Shown one piece after another: positions 25,419-34,721 of a stretch of 64,000 bases of DNA (positions within the stretch are counted from its first letter, which is position 1; each line of letters starts with the position of its first letter). This stretch comes from Roseovarius litoreus. GTDB taxonomy: Bacteria > Pseudomonadota > Alphaproteobacteria > Rhodobacterales > Rhodobacteraceae. A program made the translations under genes and the position numbers. Under the pieces are notes generated by a model that ran no database searches, was not told the DNA's origin, and saw nothing but the letters and a program-made list of their open reading frames with translations. The stretch covers positions 62,001 to 126,000 of the forward strand of contig NZ_FRCB01000005.1 of NCBI RefSeq assembly GCF_900142765.1, written 5' to 3'.

Positions 25419-26597
25419 ATGGCCGACATGCAAATGCCCTATGCCTCGGACCCGGCTCGCACACGCGGGCGTCTGGTGCCCGAGGAGGAAAGCGCGTTCC
25501 GCTCCTGTTATCAGCGCGATCGCGACCGCATCATTCATTCCAGTGCCTTCCGCCGTCTCAAGCACAAGACTCAGGTGTTCGTGGAACACGAGGGGGATTA
25601 TTTTCGCACGCGTCTCACCCATTCCATCGAAGTGGCACAGGTGGCGAGGACGATCTCTGGCGCGCTCGGGCTCAATTCCGAACTGACCGAAGCGGTGGCA
25701 CTGGCGCATGATCTGGGCCACACGCCTTTCGGTCACACTGGTGAGGATGCGCTCGATGCGCTGATGCAGCCCTATGGCGGGTTCGATCACAATGCCCAGG
25801 CGTTGCGCATCGTCACGTCGCTGGAACGGCATTACGCGGAATTCGACGGGCTGAACCTGACATGGGACACGCTGGAAGGCATCGCCAAGCACAACGGCCC
25901 GGTCACCGGCGATCTGCCTTATGCGCTGCACGATTACAATGCGCGCCACGATCTCGAGCTCGACACCCACGCCAGCGCCGAGGCGCAGGTCGCGGCCCTC
26001 GCCGATGACATCGCCTACAACAATCACGATCTGCATGACGGTCTGCGCGCGCGCCTCTTCACCGAGGTCGACATTCAGGGGCTGCCCATCATCGATGCCT
26101 GCTATGCCGAGGTCGACGCGGCTTATCCGGGCCTCGATCCCTATCGCCGCCGCCACGAAGCGCTGCGGCGGGTTTTCGGCGTCATGGTCGGCGATGTGAT
26201 CGAAACCTCGCGCCGGCATCTGGCCCAAGCCGCGCCGGGCGACGCCGCCGATATCCGGCATCTGGGGCGTCCGGTGATCCGCTTTTCGGACGGCATGTGG
26301 CGCGATCTGCGCGAGATCCGCGCCTTTCTGTTCGCGCGCATGTATCGCGCGCCCGTTGTCATGGAGATGCGCGCCAAAGTCACCCGCGTCGTCGAAGAGC
26401 TGTTTCCGTTCTACCTCGCGGCGCCCGAGCATCTGCCCGAACGCTGGCGACACGATGTTGCACAGGCTACGGACGATGTCGCGCTGGCCCGCTTGGTGAG
26501 CGACTACATCGCCGGCATGACCGACCGCTATGCCCTGCAACAACATGCCCGGCTTCTTGGTGGGCCCGGTGGTGCCGGAGCATGGGGCGGGACATGA
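25419..26597 (+). CDS. dgt: deoxyguanosinetriphosphate triphosphohydrolase-like protein
   Basis: A 392-residue HD-superfamily dNTP triphosphohydrolase. The metal-binding motif runs from RLTHSIEVAQVART (first His) to LAHDLGHTPFGHTGEDAL (HD pair and following His residues), and the N-terminus SAFRRLKHKTQVF is typical of the short type 2 family. Start ATG 25419 (MADMQMPYAS) or the ATG at 25428, which has AGGA ten bases upstream; I cannot decide. It probably trims dNTP pools or degrades foreign dNTPs. The antiporter gene begins 3 bases after the stop. Confidence 0.92.
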   Translation: MADMQMPYASDPARTRGRLVPEEESAFRSCYQRDRDRIIHSSAFRRLKHKTQVFVEHEGDYFRTRLTHSIEVAQVARTISGALGLNSELTEAVALAHDLGHTPFGHTGEDALDALMQPYGGFDHNAQALRIVTSLERHYAEFDGLNLTWDTLEGIAKHNGPVTGDLPYALHDYNARHDLELDTHASAEAQVAALADDIAYNNHDLHDGLRARLFTEVDIQGLPIIDACYAEVDAAYPGLDPYRRRHEALRRVFGVMVGDVIETSRRHLAQAAPGDAADIRHLGRPVIRFSDGMWRDLREIRAFLFARMYRAPVVMEMRAKVTRVVEELFPFYLAAPEHLPERWRHDVAQATDDVALARLVSDYIAGMTDRYALQQHARLLGGPGGAGAWGGT

Positions 26598-26600
26598 ACC

Positions 26601-28439
26601 ATGGCGATTGATGCGGCAACGACCGGGGCGCTGGCCCCAGTGATGAGCTTTGCACTGGTCGGCGCGCTTGGCGTCGGTGCGCAATGGCTGGCGTGGCGGC
26701 TGCGCCTTCCGGCGATCGTGCTGATGCTGGTGGCCGGTCTGGTGATCGGGCCGGTGACGGGCCTGTTCGATCCAGGCCGCGATATCGGCCCGCTGATGGG
26801 TCCGCTGATTTCGATCGCGGTCGCCATCATCCTGTTCGAAGGCGGCATGACCCTCAGCGTGCAAAGCCTGCGCGGGGCGGCCGAAGGCGTCAGGCGGCTG
26901 GTTTTTGTCGGCGCGCCGCTTGGCTGGTTGCTCTCGGCTTTGGCGCTGCACTATGTGGCGGGGCTTGGCTGGGCGTCATCGGCTGTGTTCGGCGGGATCA
27001 TGATCGTCACCGGCCCCACCGTGATCGCACCGCTCTTGCGTCAGGCCCGGCTCAGGCGGCGCCCGGCGCAATTGCTGCAATGGGAGGCCATCGTCAACGA
27101 CCCGATCGGCGCGCTGGCCGCCGTTCTCGCCTTCGAGGTGGTACTCGTGCTGCAAGCAGCCGAATCCGCGGGCGACGCCGTGCTGGACATTACCCGCGGT
27201 CTGGTGGTGGCCTCGGTTCTGGGGGTGGCGTCGGGATGGGCGATTGCGGAATCCTTCCGCCGCGCATGGGTGCCGGAATTCATGAAAGTGCCCGTGCTCT
27301 TCACCCTGCTTCTGGGGGTGTTCGCCGTGTCTGACACGGTTTTGCATGAAAGCGGCCTGTTGGCGGTCACGGTGATGGGCATCTGGATCGCGAATGCCGA
27401 TCTGCCCAGCTATACCGAGCTGCGCCGCTTCAAAGAACATGCCACGATCCTGCTGGTGTCGGGCGTGTTCATCCTGTTGGCCGCAAATATGAAATTCGAC
27501 GCACTGGCCCTGCTGAACTGGCAAGCGGCGGCATTCGTCGCCGTCGTGATCCTGATCGTGCGCCCGCTGACGGTGCTGATCTCGCTTCTGGGCACCAAGC
27601 TGCCGATGCGCGAGCGGCTGCTGGTGGGGTTGACCGGACCGCGCGGGGTCGTGCTGGTCGCGGTTGCGGGGCTTTTTGCCGAACGTCTGGTTGCCGAAGG
27701 CATCGAAGATGCGGCTCTCCTGACGCCTTTGGCCTTCGCTCTCGTGGCGGCGACGGTCGTGTTGCATGGGTTTTCACTGCGTCCCATGGCGCGGGCCTTC
27801 GGGCTGGCCGGGGCGGCCATTCCCGGCGTGATCTTCGTGGGCGGGTCGCGCTTTGCCATGGCCTTTGCCAAAGCCTTGCAAGACCGCGATGTGCCCGTAC
27901 TGATCGCTGATGCCAATCGCGCACGTCTGCGCAGCGCGCGCGAGGCCGGGGTGCCGGTCTTTTTCGGCGATATCCTTTCCGAAGCGGCAGAACATGGCGT
28001 CGAGATCATGAGCTATGGGCAGGTCATGGCGATCAGCGACAACGATGCCTACAACACCCTTGTCGCCACCGATCTCGCGCCGGAATTCGGCCGCGAGAAC
28101 GTCTTTCAACTCAAACGCGCCAAACAGGACAGCAAGCGCCATGCGCTCCCGGCCACTCTTGGCGGGCGCATCACCGCAGGGGGGCTCACCTATTACGAGC
28201 TTGCCGCGAAGATGAGCGACGGCTGGAGCGTGCGCAGCACCGACCTGACCGATGAATTCACACTCGAGGATTGGGCCGCGCACAATCCCGAGGCCATCTT
28301 GCTGGCCAGCTATGATGAAAGCGCCGGGCTGACCCTGATCGAGCATGAACAGGCTCCGAAAAAACTCTCGGGTGTTCGTATTCTTGCGCTTGCGCCGCAA
28401 AAACCGGATCGGACCGAAGCACCTCAGACCGAGCGTTGA
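26601..28439 (+). CDS. Na+/H+ antiporter (CPA1/NhaP type) with C-terminal TrkA-N domain
   Basis: A 612-residue membrane protein. About twelve hydrophobic helices fill residues 8-395 (for example LAWRLRLPAIVLMLVAGLVI and ESGLLAVTVMGIWIANADLP). The soluble C-terminal part begins near residue 410 with a Rossmann NAD-binding fold (GVIFVGGSRFAMAFAKAL...VPVLIADANRARLRSA), the TrkA-N/RCK type that gates K+ or Na+ transport. It exchanges monovalent cations for protons across the inner membrane. The cation cannot be read from sequence. Close spacing to dgt suggests one transcript. Confidence 0.9.
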   Translation: MAIDAATTGALAPVMSFALVGALGVGAQWLAWRLRLPAIVLMLVAGLVIGPVTGLFDPGRDIGPLMGPLISIAVAIILFEGGMTLSVQSLRGAAEGVRRLVFVGAPLGWLLSALALHYVAGLGWASSAVFGGIMIVTGPTVIAPLLRQARLRRRPAQLLQWEAIVNDPIGALAAVLAFEVVLVLQAAESAGDAVLDITRGLVVASVLGVASGWAIAESFRRAWVPEFMKVPVLFTLLLGVFAVSDTVLHESGLLAVTVMGIWIANADLPSYTELRRFKEHATILLVSGVFILLAANMKFDALALLNWQAAAFVAVVILIVRPLTVLISLLGTKLPMRERLLVGLTGPRGVVLVAVAGLFAERLVAEGIEDAALLTPLAFALVAATVVLHGFSLRPMARAFGLAGAAIPGVIFVGGSRFAMAFAKALQDRDVPVLIADANRARLRSAREAGVPVFFGDILSEAAEHGVEIMSYGQVMAISDNDAYNTLVATDLAPEFGRENVFQLKRAKQDSKRHALPATLGGRITAGGLTYYELAAKMSDGWSVRSTDLTDEFTLEDWAAHNPEAILLASYDESAGLTLIEHEQAPKKLSGVRILALAPQKPDRTEAPQTER

Positions 28440-28503
28440 TTACCCGCCGCTGCGGTGATACCCCATGCCGGTGGTGCTTGTGTGAGTGGCTTGTTTGCGT
28501 GGC

Positions 28504-29115
28504 GTGGAGTTTTCTGGCAAGACCGTGGTGATCGCGGGCGCTGGCTGTGAGGTTGGCATCGCACTTGCGCATGGTTTTGGCCGCGTGGGCGCGCGGATCG
28601 TGCTCATGGACCGCGAGGAATCCACATTACTGGAAGTGGCGACGCTGGCGCGTGACCGTATCGAACCACTGGCCCTTGATCCCCTGCGCGCCGATCTGAG
28701 CGCGCAGTTCGGTGAAATCTGGGCCGATGAACCGCTCGATATCCTGATCCATCTGCAGCCCTTGCGCCATCCGGATCGTCTTGCGGCGGCCATGTCCTCC
28801 ATCCCCGCATTGACGCGGGATCTGGCGCGCGCGTTGAAGGCCGGGCAGGGCCGGGTGATCGTGCTGTTTTCCGCGCCCACGCCGCTGGCCGGGATCGACC
28901 GTGCGCTTCTGGACAAGGCGCTGTCCGCGCTTCCCGGCATGCTCCATGACAAGCTGGGGGTGCATGGCATCTGCTGCAATGCGTTACGCCTTCCGGCGAG
29001 CGTCGGTGACATCTGCTCGATGGAGGCCCTCGTCTCGACGGTGATGTTCCTGTGCGGGCCGCATGGCGGTGCCATCGGAGGGGCGCTTTTGCCGCTTTGG
29101 CCGCGTTCCGATTGA
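28504..29115 (+). CDS. degenerate short-chain dehydrogenase-like protein
   Basis: About 203 residues. The N-terminus MEFSGKTVVIAGAGCEVGIA is a Rossmann nucleotide-binding turn, and the overall length and helix-strand order fit a short SDR. Key residues are gone: the usual NNAG is IHLQP, and the catalytic YxxxK position reads ALLDK, with Ala for Tyr. It is therefore probably non-catalytic or binds a nucleotide only. Start is uncertain: GTG 28504 gives the best alignment, GTG 28486 would add six residues, and neither has a clear Shine-Dalgarno. It stands between the antiporter and argS. Confidence 0.6.
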   Translation: MEFSGKTVVIAGAGCEVGIALAHGFGRVGARIVLMDREESTLLEVATLARDRIEPLALDPLRADLSAQFGEIWADEPLDILIHLQPLRHPDRLAAAMSSIPALTRDLARALKAGQGRVIVLFSAPTPLAGIDRALLDKALSALPGMLHDKLGVHGICCNALRLPASVGDICSMEALVSTVMFLCGPHGGAIGGALLPLWPRSD

Positions 29116-29166
29116 CGCGGGCACTGGCAATGATAAACCGGCCCGCGACGAACAAGGGATGATCCG

Positions 29167-30912
29167 ATGAATCTGTTCACCGAAATCCATGGGCTTGTGC
29201 TGGCCGAACTGGGCCGCCTTCAGGCCGAGGGCAAGCTGCCCGAAGCGCTCGATTTCGCGAATGTGGCGGTCGAGCCGCCGCGCGATCCGGCCCATGGCGA
29301 CATGGCGACCAATGCCGCGATGGTGCTGGCCAAGCCCGCCGGTCTGCAGCCGCGCGCCATCGCCGAGGATCTGGCCGCGCGCCTGCTCGAGGATGACCGG
29401 ATCGAAAGCGCCGATGTGGCCGGTCCGGGCTTCCTGAACCTGAGGCTGTCGTCCGGCATGTGGCACGCGGTGGTGCGCGCAGCTCTGCAAGACGGCGACG
29501 CGTTCGGTCGGTCCGCGATGGGTGCCGGCAAGAAGGTCAACGTGGAATATGTCAGCGCCAACCCGACCGGTCCCTTGCATGTCGGCCATACGCGCGGCGC
29601 GGTGTTCGGCGATGCGCTGGCCAGCCTGCTGGACTACGTGGGCTATGAGGTCACCCGCGAATACTACATCAACGATGGCGGCGCGCAGGTCGATGTCCTG
29701 GCGCGCTCGGTCTACCTTCGGTATCTCGAGGCGCATGGGCAGGCCGTGGCCTTCGAGGATGGCACCTATCCCGGCGACTATCTGATCGAAGTGGGCGAGG
29801 CGCTCAAGGCCGAGGTCGGAGCGGCCTATGTCGATCAACCCGAAGACGTCTGGCTGGCCGAAGTGCGCAGCTTTGCCACCGACCGGATGATGGACCTCAT
29901 CCGCGACGACCTCAAATCCCTTGGCGTCGAGATGGATGTGTTCTTCTCGGAGAAGTCGCTTTACGGCACGGGGCTGATCGAAAAGGCGCTCAAATCGCTC
30001 GAGGATCGCGGCCTGATCTATGAAGGCGTGCTGGAACCGCCCAAGGGCAAGACCCCCGAGGACTGGGAACCGCGCGAACAGACGCTGTTCCGGTCGACCG
30101 ATTACGGCGATGACGTGGATCGGCCCGTCAAGAAATCCGATGGCAGCTGGACCTATTTCGCGCCCGATATCGCCTATCACTATGACAAGATCACGCGCGG
30201 CTTCGACAAGCTGATCGACGTCTTCGGCGCCGATCATGGCGGCTATGTCAAGCGGATGAAGGCCGCCGTGGGCGCGCTGAGCGACAATCGCGTGCCGCTC
30301 GACATCAAGCTATGCCAGCTCGTCAAGCTCTACAAGAATGGTGAGCCGTTCAAGATGTCCAAGCGGGCAGGGACCTTCGTGACCCTTCGCGATGTCGTCG
30401 ATCAGGTCGGCCCGGATGTCACCCGTTTCGTGATGCTGACCCGCAAGAATGATGCGCCTCTGGATTTCGATTTCGACAAGGTGCTCGAACAATCCAAGGA
30501 TAATCCGGTTTTCTATGTCCAATATGCCAATGCGCGGGTGAATTCAGTGCTGCGCAAGGCGCGCGAGGCGGGCATCGATGTGGAGGACGCGACACTGGCC
30601 AAGGTAGATCTCTCGGGGCTGGTCCACGAGGCGGAGCTGGCGGTTGCCCGCAAGCTGGCGGAATGGCCCCGCATGGCCGAGCTTGCCGGTCGCACGAACG
30701 AGCCGCACCGGGTGGCCTTCTATCTCTACGATCTTGCCTCGGATCTGCACGCGCTCTGGAACCGCGGCAATGACGAACCTGCCTTGCGTTTCCTGCAAGA
30801 GGACAACCCTGCAACAAGTCAGGCCAAAATCGCCCTCGCCCGATCCGTGACCGTTGTTATTTCCTCAGGTCTTGGTATTCTGGGCGTCACACCGGCAGAA
30901 GAGATGCGATAA
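29167..30912 (+). CDS. argS: arginine--tRNA ligase
   Basis: A 581-residue class I aminoacyl-tRNA synthetase that charges tRNA-Arg. The N-terminal Add1 domain is followed by the HIGH-type motif HVGHTRGAV (about residues 139-147) and the KMSK-like motif FKMSKRAGTF (~395-404); the C-terminal DALR anticodon-binding domain ends the protein with VISSGLGILGVTPAEEM. An AAGGGATG Shine-Dalgarno precedes the ATG. It heads a conserved cluster with the SPOR, nagZ, scpA and scpB genes. The matching tRNA-Arg(ACG) gene is at 49.4 kb in this window. Confidence 0.98.
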   Translation: MNLFTEIHGLVLAELGRLQAEGKLPEALDFANVAVEPPRDPAHGDMATNAAMVLAKPAGLQPRAIAEDLAARLLEDDRIESADVAGPGFLNLRLSSGMWHAVVRAALQDGDAFGRSAMGAGKKVNVEYVSANPTGPLHVGHTRGAVFGDALASLLDYVGYEVTREYYINDGGAQVDVLARSVYLRYLEAHGQAVAFEDGTYPGDYLIEVGEALKAEVGAAYVDQPEDVWLAEVRSFATDRMMDLIRDDLKSLGVEMDVFFSEKSLYGTGLIEKALKSLEDRGLIYEGVLEPPKGKTPEDWEPREQTLFRSTDYGDDVDRPVKKSDGSWTYFAPDIAYHYDKITRGFDKLIDVFGADHGGYVKRMKAAVGALSDNRVPLDIKLCQLVKLYKNGEPFKMSKRAGTFVTLRDVVDQVGPDVTRFVMLTRKNDAPLDFDFDKVLEQSKDNPVFYVQYANARVNSVLRKAREAGIDVEDATLAKVDLSGLVHEAELAVARKLAEWPRMAELAGRTNEPHRVAFYLYDLASDLHALWNRGNDEPALRFLQEDNPATSQAKIALARSVTVVISSGLGILGVTPAEEMR

Positions 30913-30991
30913 CAGTCGCACATATGCGCCGGGGCAGGCAGTAAACAAACCCCGGCGGCCAAGTATCGCCGGAGTGCAAGCGAGGCGAGAC

Positions 30992-31957
30992 ATGGCAGAC
31001 AGGCAAGACGTGCAGCATTCCGCTGCGCCCGGGCAGGGCAACAGTATCGCGAAACTCACCAATTTTGCGGGCGCGGCGATATCGCTGGCGCTCGTTGTCG
31101 GGATAGGTGTCTGGGGATACAAGCTTCTTGTGCGTGATGTCAGCGGTGTACCGGTCGTGCGCGCCGCCGAAGGCCCGATGCGCGTGCAGCCCGAAGATCC
31201 CGGCGGGCGCCAGGCCCCCCATCAGGGGCTGGCGGTGAACGCCGTGGCCGCCGAAGGCACCGCAGAGCGTCCCGCAGATAAGCTGATCCTCGCGCCAAGG
31301 CCACTTGAGCTGACCCTCGAAGATATTCCGCAAGCCGAACTGTCCGCCCTTGTGCAGGCACCTGCGGAGCCCATCGACGAGACCGAGACGGTCGCCGATG
31401 CCGAACCTGCCCCCGCGATAGACGAGCGTTTGACCGATGAGGACCGCGCCGTGCAGCTTGTTGCGGTCGAAGCTCTGGCCGCGCGCATGGCCGATGGTGT
31501 CGAACCGCTGCAGGCGCTTGAAGAGCCCGCGCCATCCGCCACCCCCGAGCCGCTTGCCGCAACTGATGCAGCATCCGCGGACGGGATCGGCCGGTCCTTG
31601 CGCCCCAAGCAGCGCCCCGCCTCACTGGGTCAGGTGAAGCAGGCGGCTTTGACCATCGCAAGCAGCTCTGACTCCCCGCGTGAGATCGCGCCCGAAGATA
31701 TCCCCGTCGGCACACGCCTTGCCCAGTTGGGCGCGTTTTCCTCGCCCGATATCGCCCGCAAGGAATGGGACCGTCTGGATGGGCGTTTCGGCGAATATCT
31801 CGACGGCAAGGATCGCGTGATCCAGAAGGCGCAAAGCGGCGGACGGACCTTCTATCGCCTGCGCGCCATGGGCTTTGCCGATATCAACGATGCGCGGCGC
31901 TTCTGTTCCGCACTCGTGGCCGAAAACGCCGAGTGTATTCCGGTGGTTACAAGGTGA
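30992..31957 (+). CDS. SPOR domain-containing cell-division-type protein
   Basis: A 321-residue bitopic membrane protein. Residues ~20-45 are a single membrane helix (GAAISLALVVGIGVWGYKLL), followed by an acidic, Ala/Pro-rich periplasmic linker and a C-terminal SPOR domain from about residue 238 (GTRLAQLGAFSSPDIARKEW ... GGRTFYRLRAMGF). SPOR domains bind denuded septal peptidoglycan. The gene follows argS by 79 bases, and its stop overlaps the nagZ start (GTGA). The peptidoglycan theme is shared with nagZ. Confidence 0.85.
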   Translation: MADRQDVQHSAAPGQGNSIAKLTNFAGAAISLALVVGIGVWGYKLLVRDVSGVPVVRAAEGPMRVQPEDPGGRQAPHQGLAVNAVAAEGTAERPADKLILAPRPLELTLEDIPQAELSALVQAPAEPIDETETVADAEPAPAIDERLTDEDRAVQLVAVEALAARMADGVEPLQALEEPAPSATPEPLAATDAASADGIGRSLRPKQRPASLGQVKQAALTIASSSDSPREIAPEDIPVGTRLAQLGAFSSPDIARKEWDRLDGRFGEYLDGKDRVIQKAQSGGRTFYRLRAMGFADINDARRFCSALVAENAECIPVVTR

Positions 31958-32964
31958 GTACGCCATTCGGGGCCTGCATCCTCGATGCCGAAGGCCTGCG
32001 TCTGACGGCCGAGGAAAAGCGTTTTTTCGCGGATGCCGATCCTTTCGGCTTCATCCTTTTCGCACGCAATATCGACACGCCGGATCAGGTGCGCGCGCTC
32101 TGCGCCGAGATGCGCGATGCCGTTGGCCGCGACGCGCCGATCACCATCGATCAGGAAGGCGGGCGCGTGCAGCGCCTGCGCTCACCCATATGGCGCGATT
32201 GGCTGCCGCCTCTGGAGCATGTCGCCGTCGCCGGACCGCACGCCGAAGAGGCGCTTTATCTGCGCTATCGGATCATTGCCTCCGAATTGCGCGATCTGGG
32301 GATCGACAGCAATTGCGCGCCTTTGGTCGATGTCGCCGGTCCCGAAACGCATGATTTTCTGAAAAACCGTTGCTACGGGTTCGATCCCGGCACGGTGGCC
32401 CGTCTGGGCCGGGCTGTGGCCGATGGCCTGATGGATGGCGGCGTTTTGCCGGTGCTAAAGCATATCCCCGGCCATGGCCGAGCGGTGGTCGACAGCCATC
32501 TGGACTTGCCAGTGGTCGGTGCAGCGCATCGTGACCTCTCCGAGGTGGATTTTCTGCCGTTCAAGTCGCTCAACGATCTGCCGATGGGGATGACCGCGCA
32601 TCTGGTCTATTCGGCGATCGACGACCGGCCCGCGACCACGTCTCCGGTAATGATGCGGATCATTCGGGACGAGATCGGATTCAATGGCCTCGTCATGACC
32701 GACGATATCTCGATGAAGGCACTCAAGGGGTCGCTCACGGATATCGCGCGCGCCTCGCTCAATGCAGGCTGCGATGTGGTCCTGCTGTGCAATGCCACGC
32801 TCGAGGAGCGCCGCGCCGTGGCCGATGTCTCGGGCTGGCTGTCTCCAGCGGGGCTTGCGCGCGCCGAACGCGCGATGGAGGCCCGCCGCATACCGGACGA
32901 GGTTGACATTCGCGCCCTTGAGGCAAAGCTTGATCAGCTGATAAATGGACGCGGTGATGGCTGA
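31954..32964 (+). CDS. nagZ: beta-N-acetylhexosaminidase (peptidoglycan recycling)
   Basis: A 336-residue cytoplasmic GH3 enzyme that removes N-acetylglucosamine from anhydromuropeptides. Conserved segments: QEGGRVQRLRSP near residue 67, LKHIPGHGRAVVDSH near 168-182 (the GH3 NagZ loop with its catalytic His), and the nucleophile aspartate in VMTDDISMKA (~246-255). The start is GTG 31954, overlapping the SPOR gene stop; MSTPFGACILDAEG matches the usual N-terminus. It overlaps scpA by 20 bases at its end. Confidence 0.94.
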   Translation: MSTPFGACILDAEGLRLTAEEKRFFADADPFGFILFARNIDTPDQVRALCAEMRDAVGRDAPITIDQEGGRVQRLRSPIWRDWLPPLEHVAVAGPHAEEALYLRYRIIASELRDLGIDSNCAPLVDVAGPETHDFLKNRCYGFDPGTVARLGRAVADGLMDGGVLPVLKHIPGHGRAVVDSHLDLPVVGAAHRDLSEVDFLPFKSLNDLPMGMTAHLVYSAIDDRPATTSPVMMRIIRDEIGFNGLVMTDDISMKALKGSLTDIARASLNAGCDVVLLCNATLEERRAVADVSGWLSPAGLARAERAMEARRIPDEVDIRALEAKLDQLINGRGDG

Positions 32965-33751
32965 AGACGATTTCGAGGATCAGGGCGGGGCGCAAGTGAC
33001 CCCGGTGGCCGACCGGATGGCGGCTGAAGCCCTGATCGTCGATATCGACGGCTTCGAAGGTCCGCTCGACGTGCTGCTCATGCTTGGCCGGACCCAGAAG
33101 GTCGATCTGCTGAAGATTTCGGTGCTCGATCTCGCGCGGCAATACCTGGCTTTCGTCGAGCGCGCCAAACAGCTCCGGATCGAACTGGCGGCGGATTATC
33201 TGGTCATGGCGGCCTGGCTCGCCTTTCTCAAATCCCGCCTTCTGTTGCCCCCAGACCCGACCGAAGAAGGTCCATCCGGCGAAGAATTGGCCGCCCACCT
33301 GGCGTTCCAGCTCGAACGCCTGCAAGCGATGCGCGAACATGCGGCCAAGCTCATGGCGCGCGATCAGTTGGGCCGGGATTTCTTTGCCCGCGGCATCCCC
33401 GAAGACATCACCCGGGTCAAGCGCGTGACCTATACCGCGACGCTCCTTGATCTGATGCAGGGTTATGCGCGCATCCGCACCAAGGATGAATTCCGCCCCT
33501 ACGCGATGGACCGCGAGGCGATCTTCACCATGGAACAGGCGCTCGAGCGTATGCGCGGCCTGATCGGTTTTGCGGGAACATGGACCGATATCTCGACCTA
33601 TCTGCCCGAGGGCTTCACCACCGATCCCGCGCGCCGTCGCTCGGCCACGGCCTCGACCTTCGCGGCCTCCCTGGAACTGGTCAAGGAAGGCAAGATAGTC
33701 ATCCGACAATCCGACACATTCGCGCCGATCGAAGTGCGACGCAAGGATTAG
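32945..33751 (+). CDS. scpA: segregation and condensation protein A
   Basis: A 268-residue kleisin subunit of the Smc-ScpAB condensin that organises the chromosome for segregation. The N-terminal DGFEGPLDVLLMLGRTQKVD stretch (about residues 34-53) binds the Smc neck; the middle is helical and charged, and the C-terminal winged helix (SLELVKEGKIVIRQSDTFAP) binds the Smc cap. The ATG at 32945 overlaps nagZ; ATG 32957 is an equally possible start. scpB follows after 4 bases. Confidence 0.94.
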   Translation: MDAVMAEDDFEDQGGAQVTPVADRMAAEALIVDIDGFEGPLDVLLMLGRTQKVDLLKISVLDLARQYLAFVERAKQLRIELAADYLVMAAWLAFLKSRLLLPPDPTEEGPSGEELAAHLAFQLERLQAMREHAAKLMARDQLGRDFFARGIPEDITRVKRVTYTATLLDLMQGYARIRTKDEFRPYAMDREAIFTMEQALERMRGLIGFAGTWTDISTYLPEGFTTDPARRRSATASTFAASLELVKEGKIVIRQSDTFAPIEVRRKD

Positions 33752-33755
33752 GAAT

Positions 33756-34418
33756 ATGGCAGAAGACACTGATAAAAAAGAAGAAAGCCTATTTGATGCG
33801 CCGCCCATAGCCGAACAGGAGCGCATGTGCGAAGCGATCCTCTTCGCCACCGCCGAGCCTTTGACCATCAAGGAGATGGAAGCGCGCATGCCGCATGGCT
33901 GCGACGCGGCCGAGGCGCTGGTCTATTTGCGCAAACGATACGAAGGGCGTGGGGTGAACCTCGTCAAGGTGGGCGACGCCTGGGCGATGCGCACCGCACC
34001 GGATCTTGGCTTCCTGATGCAGAAAGAGACCGTTGAGACCCGAAAACTCAGCCGCGCCGCGGTCGAGACACTTGCCATCATCGCCTATCACCAGCCCGTC
34101 ACCCGCGCCGAGATCGAAGAGATCCGCGGCGTCTCGGTCAGCCGTGGCACGGTGGATCAACTGCTTGAAATGGAATGGATCCGCTTCGGCCGCCGCAAGA
34201 TGACGCCCGGTCGCCCCGTGACCTTCGTGGTCACTCAGTCCTTTCTCGATCATTTCGGCCTCGAATCGGCCCGCGATCTTCCGGGCCTCAAGGAACTGCG
34301 CGCCGCCGGCTTGCTGGAAAACAGGCCTGCCCCCGGCGCCATGCCCCAAATGGGCGAGGGTGACAGCGATGCGGACGAGCAATCCTCCGAAGGTCAAAGC
34401 GAACTCTTCGAGGATTGA
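33756..34418 (+). CDS. scpB: segregation and condensation protein B
   Basis: A 220-residue partner of ScpA in the condensin complex. Two winged-helix units are visible: one around CEAILFATAEPLTIKEME (about residues 24-41) and one around VETLAIIAYHQPVTRAEIEE (~100-119) with the following RGVSVSRGTVDQLLE. The C-terminal ~40 residues are acidic and probably disordered. Spacing to scpA (4 bases) implies one operon. Confidence 0.94.
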   Translation: MAEDTDKKEESLFDAPPIAEQERMCEAILFATAEPLTIKEMEARMPHGCDAAEALVYLRKRYEGRGVNLVKVGDAWAMRTAPDLGFLMQKETVETRKLSRAAVETLAIIAYHQPVTRAEIEEIRGVSVSRGTVDQLLEMEWIRFGRRKMTPGRPVTFVVTQSFLDHFGLESARDLPGLKELRAAGLLENRPAPGAMPQMGEGDSDADEQSSEGQSELFED

Positions 34419-34507
34419 TGAGGCTCTTGGGCTCCAAGCCCTGAAAACGCCGTGATTTCATGTTATATGATGGATCACGGGTACACTGAAACACGAGTGA
34501 GGCAGTT

Positions 34508-34708
34508 ATGAACGTCAACAGCATCGTCACGATGATCCTGCGCATGGTCATGCGAACCGTCGTCAGCAAGGGCATGAATGCGGGCATCAACGCCATGAGC
34601 AAACGCAATGGCCCCGATGGAGCATCGGCACCGGGTCCCGACACCCGCAAGACGCAGCAACGTGCCCGTCAGGCGATCAAGATCGGCCGCCGCTTCGGCA
34701 AGTTCTGA
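34508..34708 (+). CDS. 66-residue Met-rich small protein
   Basis: The frame encodes MNVNSIVTMILRMVMRTVVS followed by a polar stretch with Gly/Pro (residues ~34-48) and a basic C-terminus ending KIGRRFGKF. The first 30 residues form an amphipathic or weakly hydrophobic helix rich in methionine, so it may associate with the membrane. It follows scpB by 89 bases. I recall similar small ORFs in other Rhodobacteraceae but no function. A GAGTGAGGCAG stretch upstream is a weak Shine-Dalgarno. Confidence 0.6.
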   Translation: MNVNSIVTMILRMVMRTVVSKGMNAGINAMSKRNGPDGASAPGPDTRKTQQRARQAIKIGRRFGKF

Positions 34709-34721
34709 TCCTCCCGCCGCC

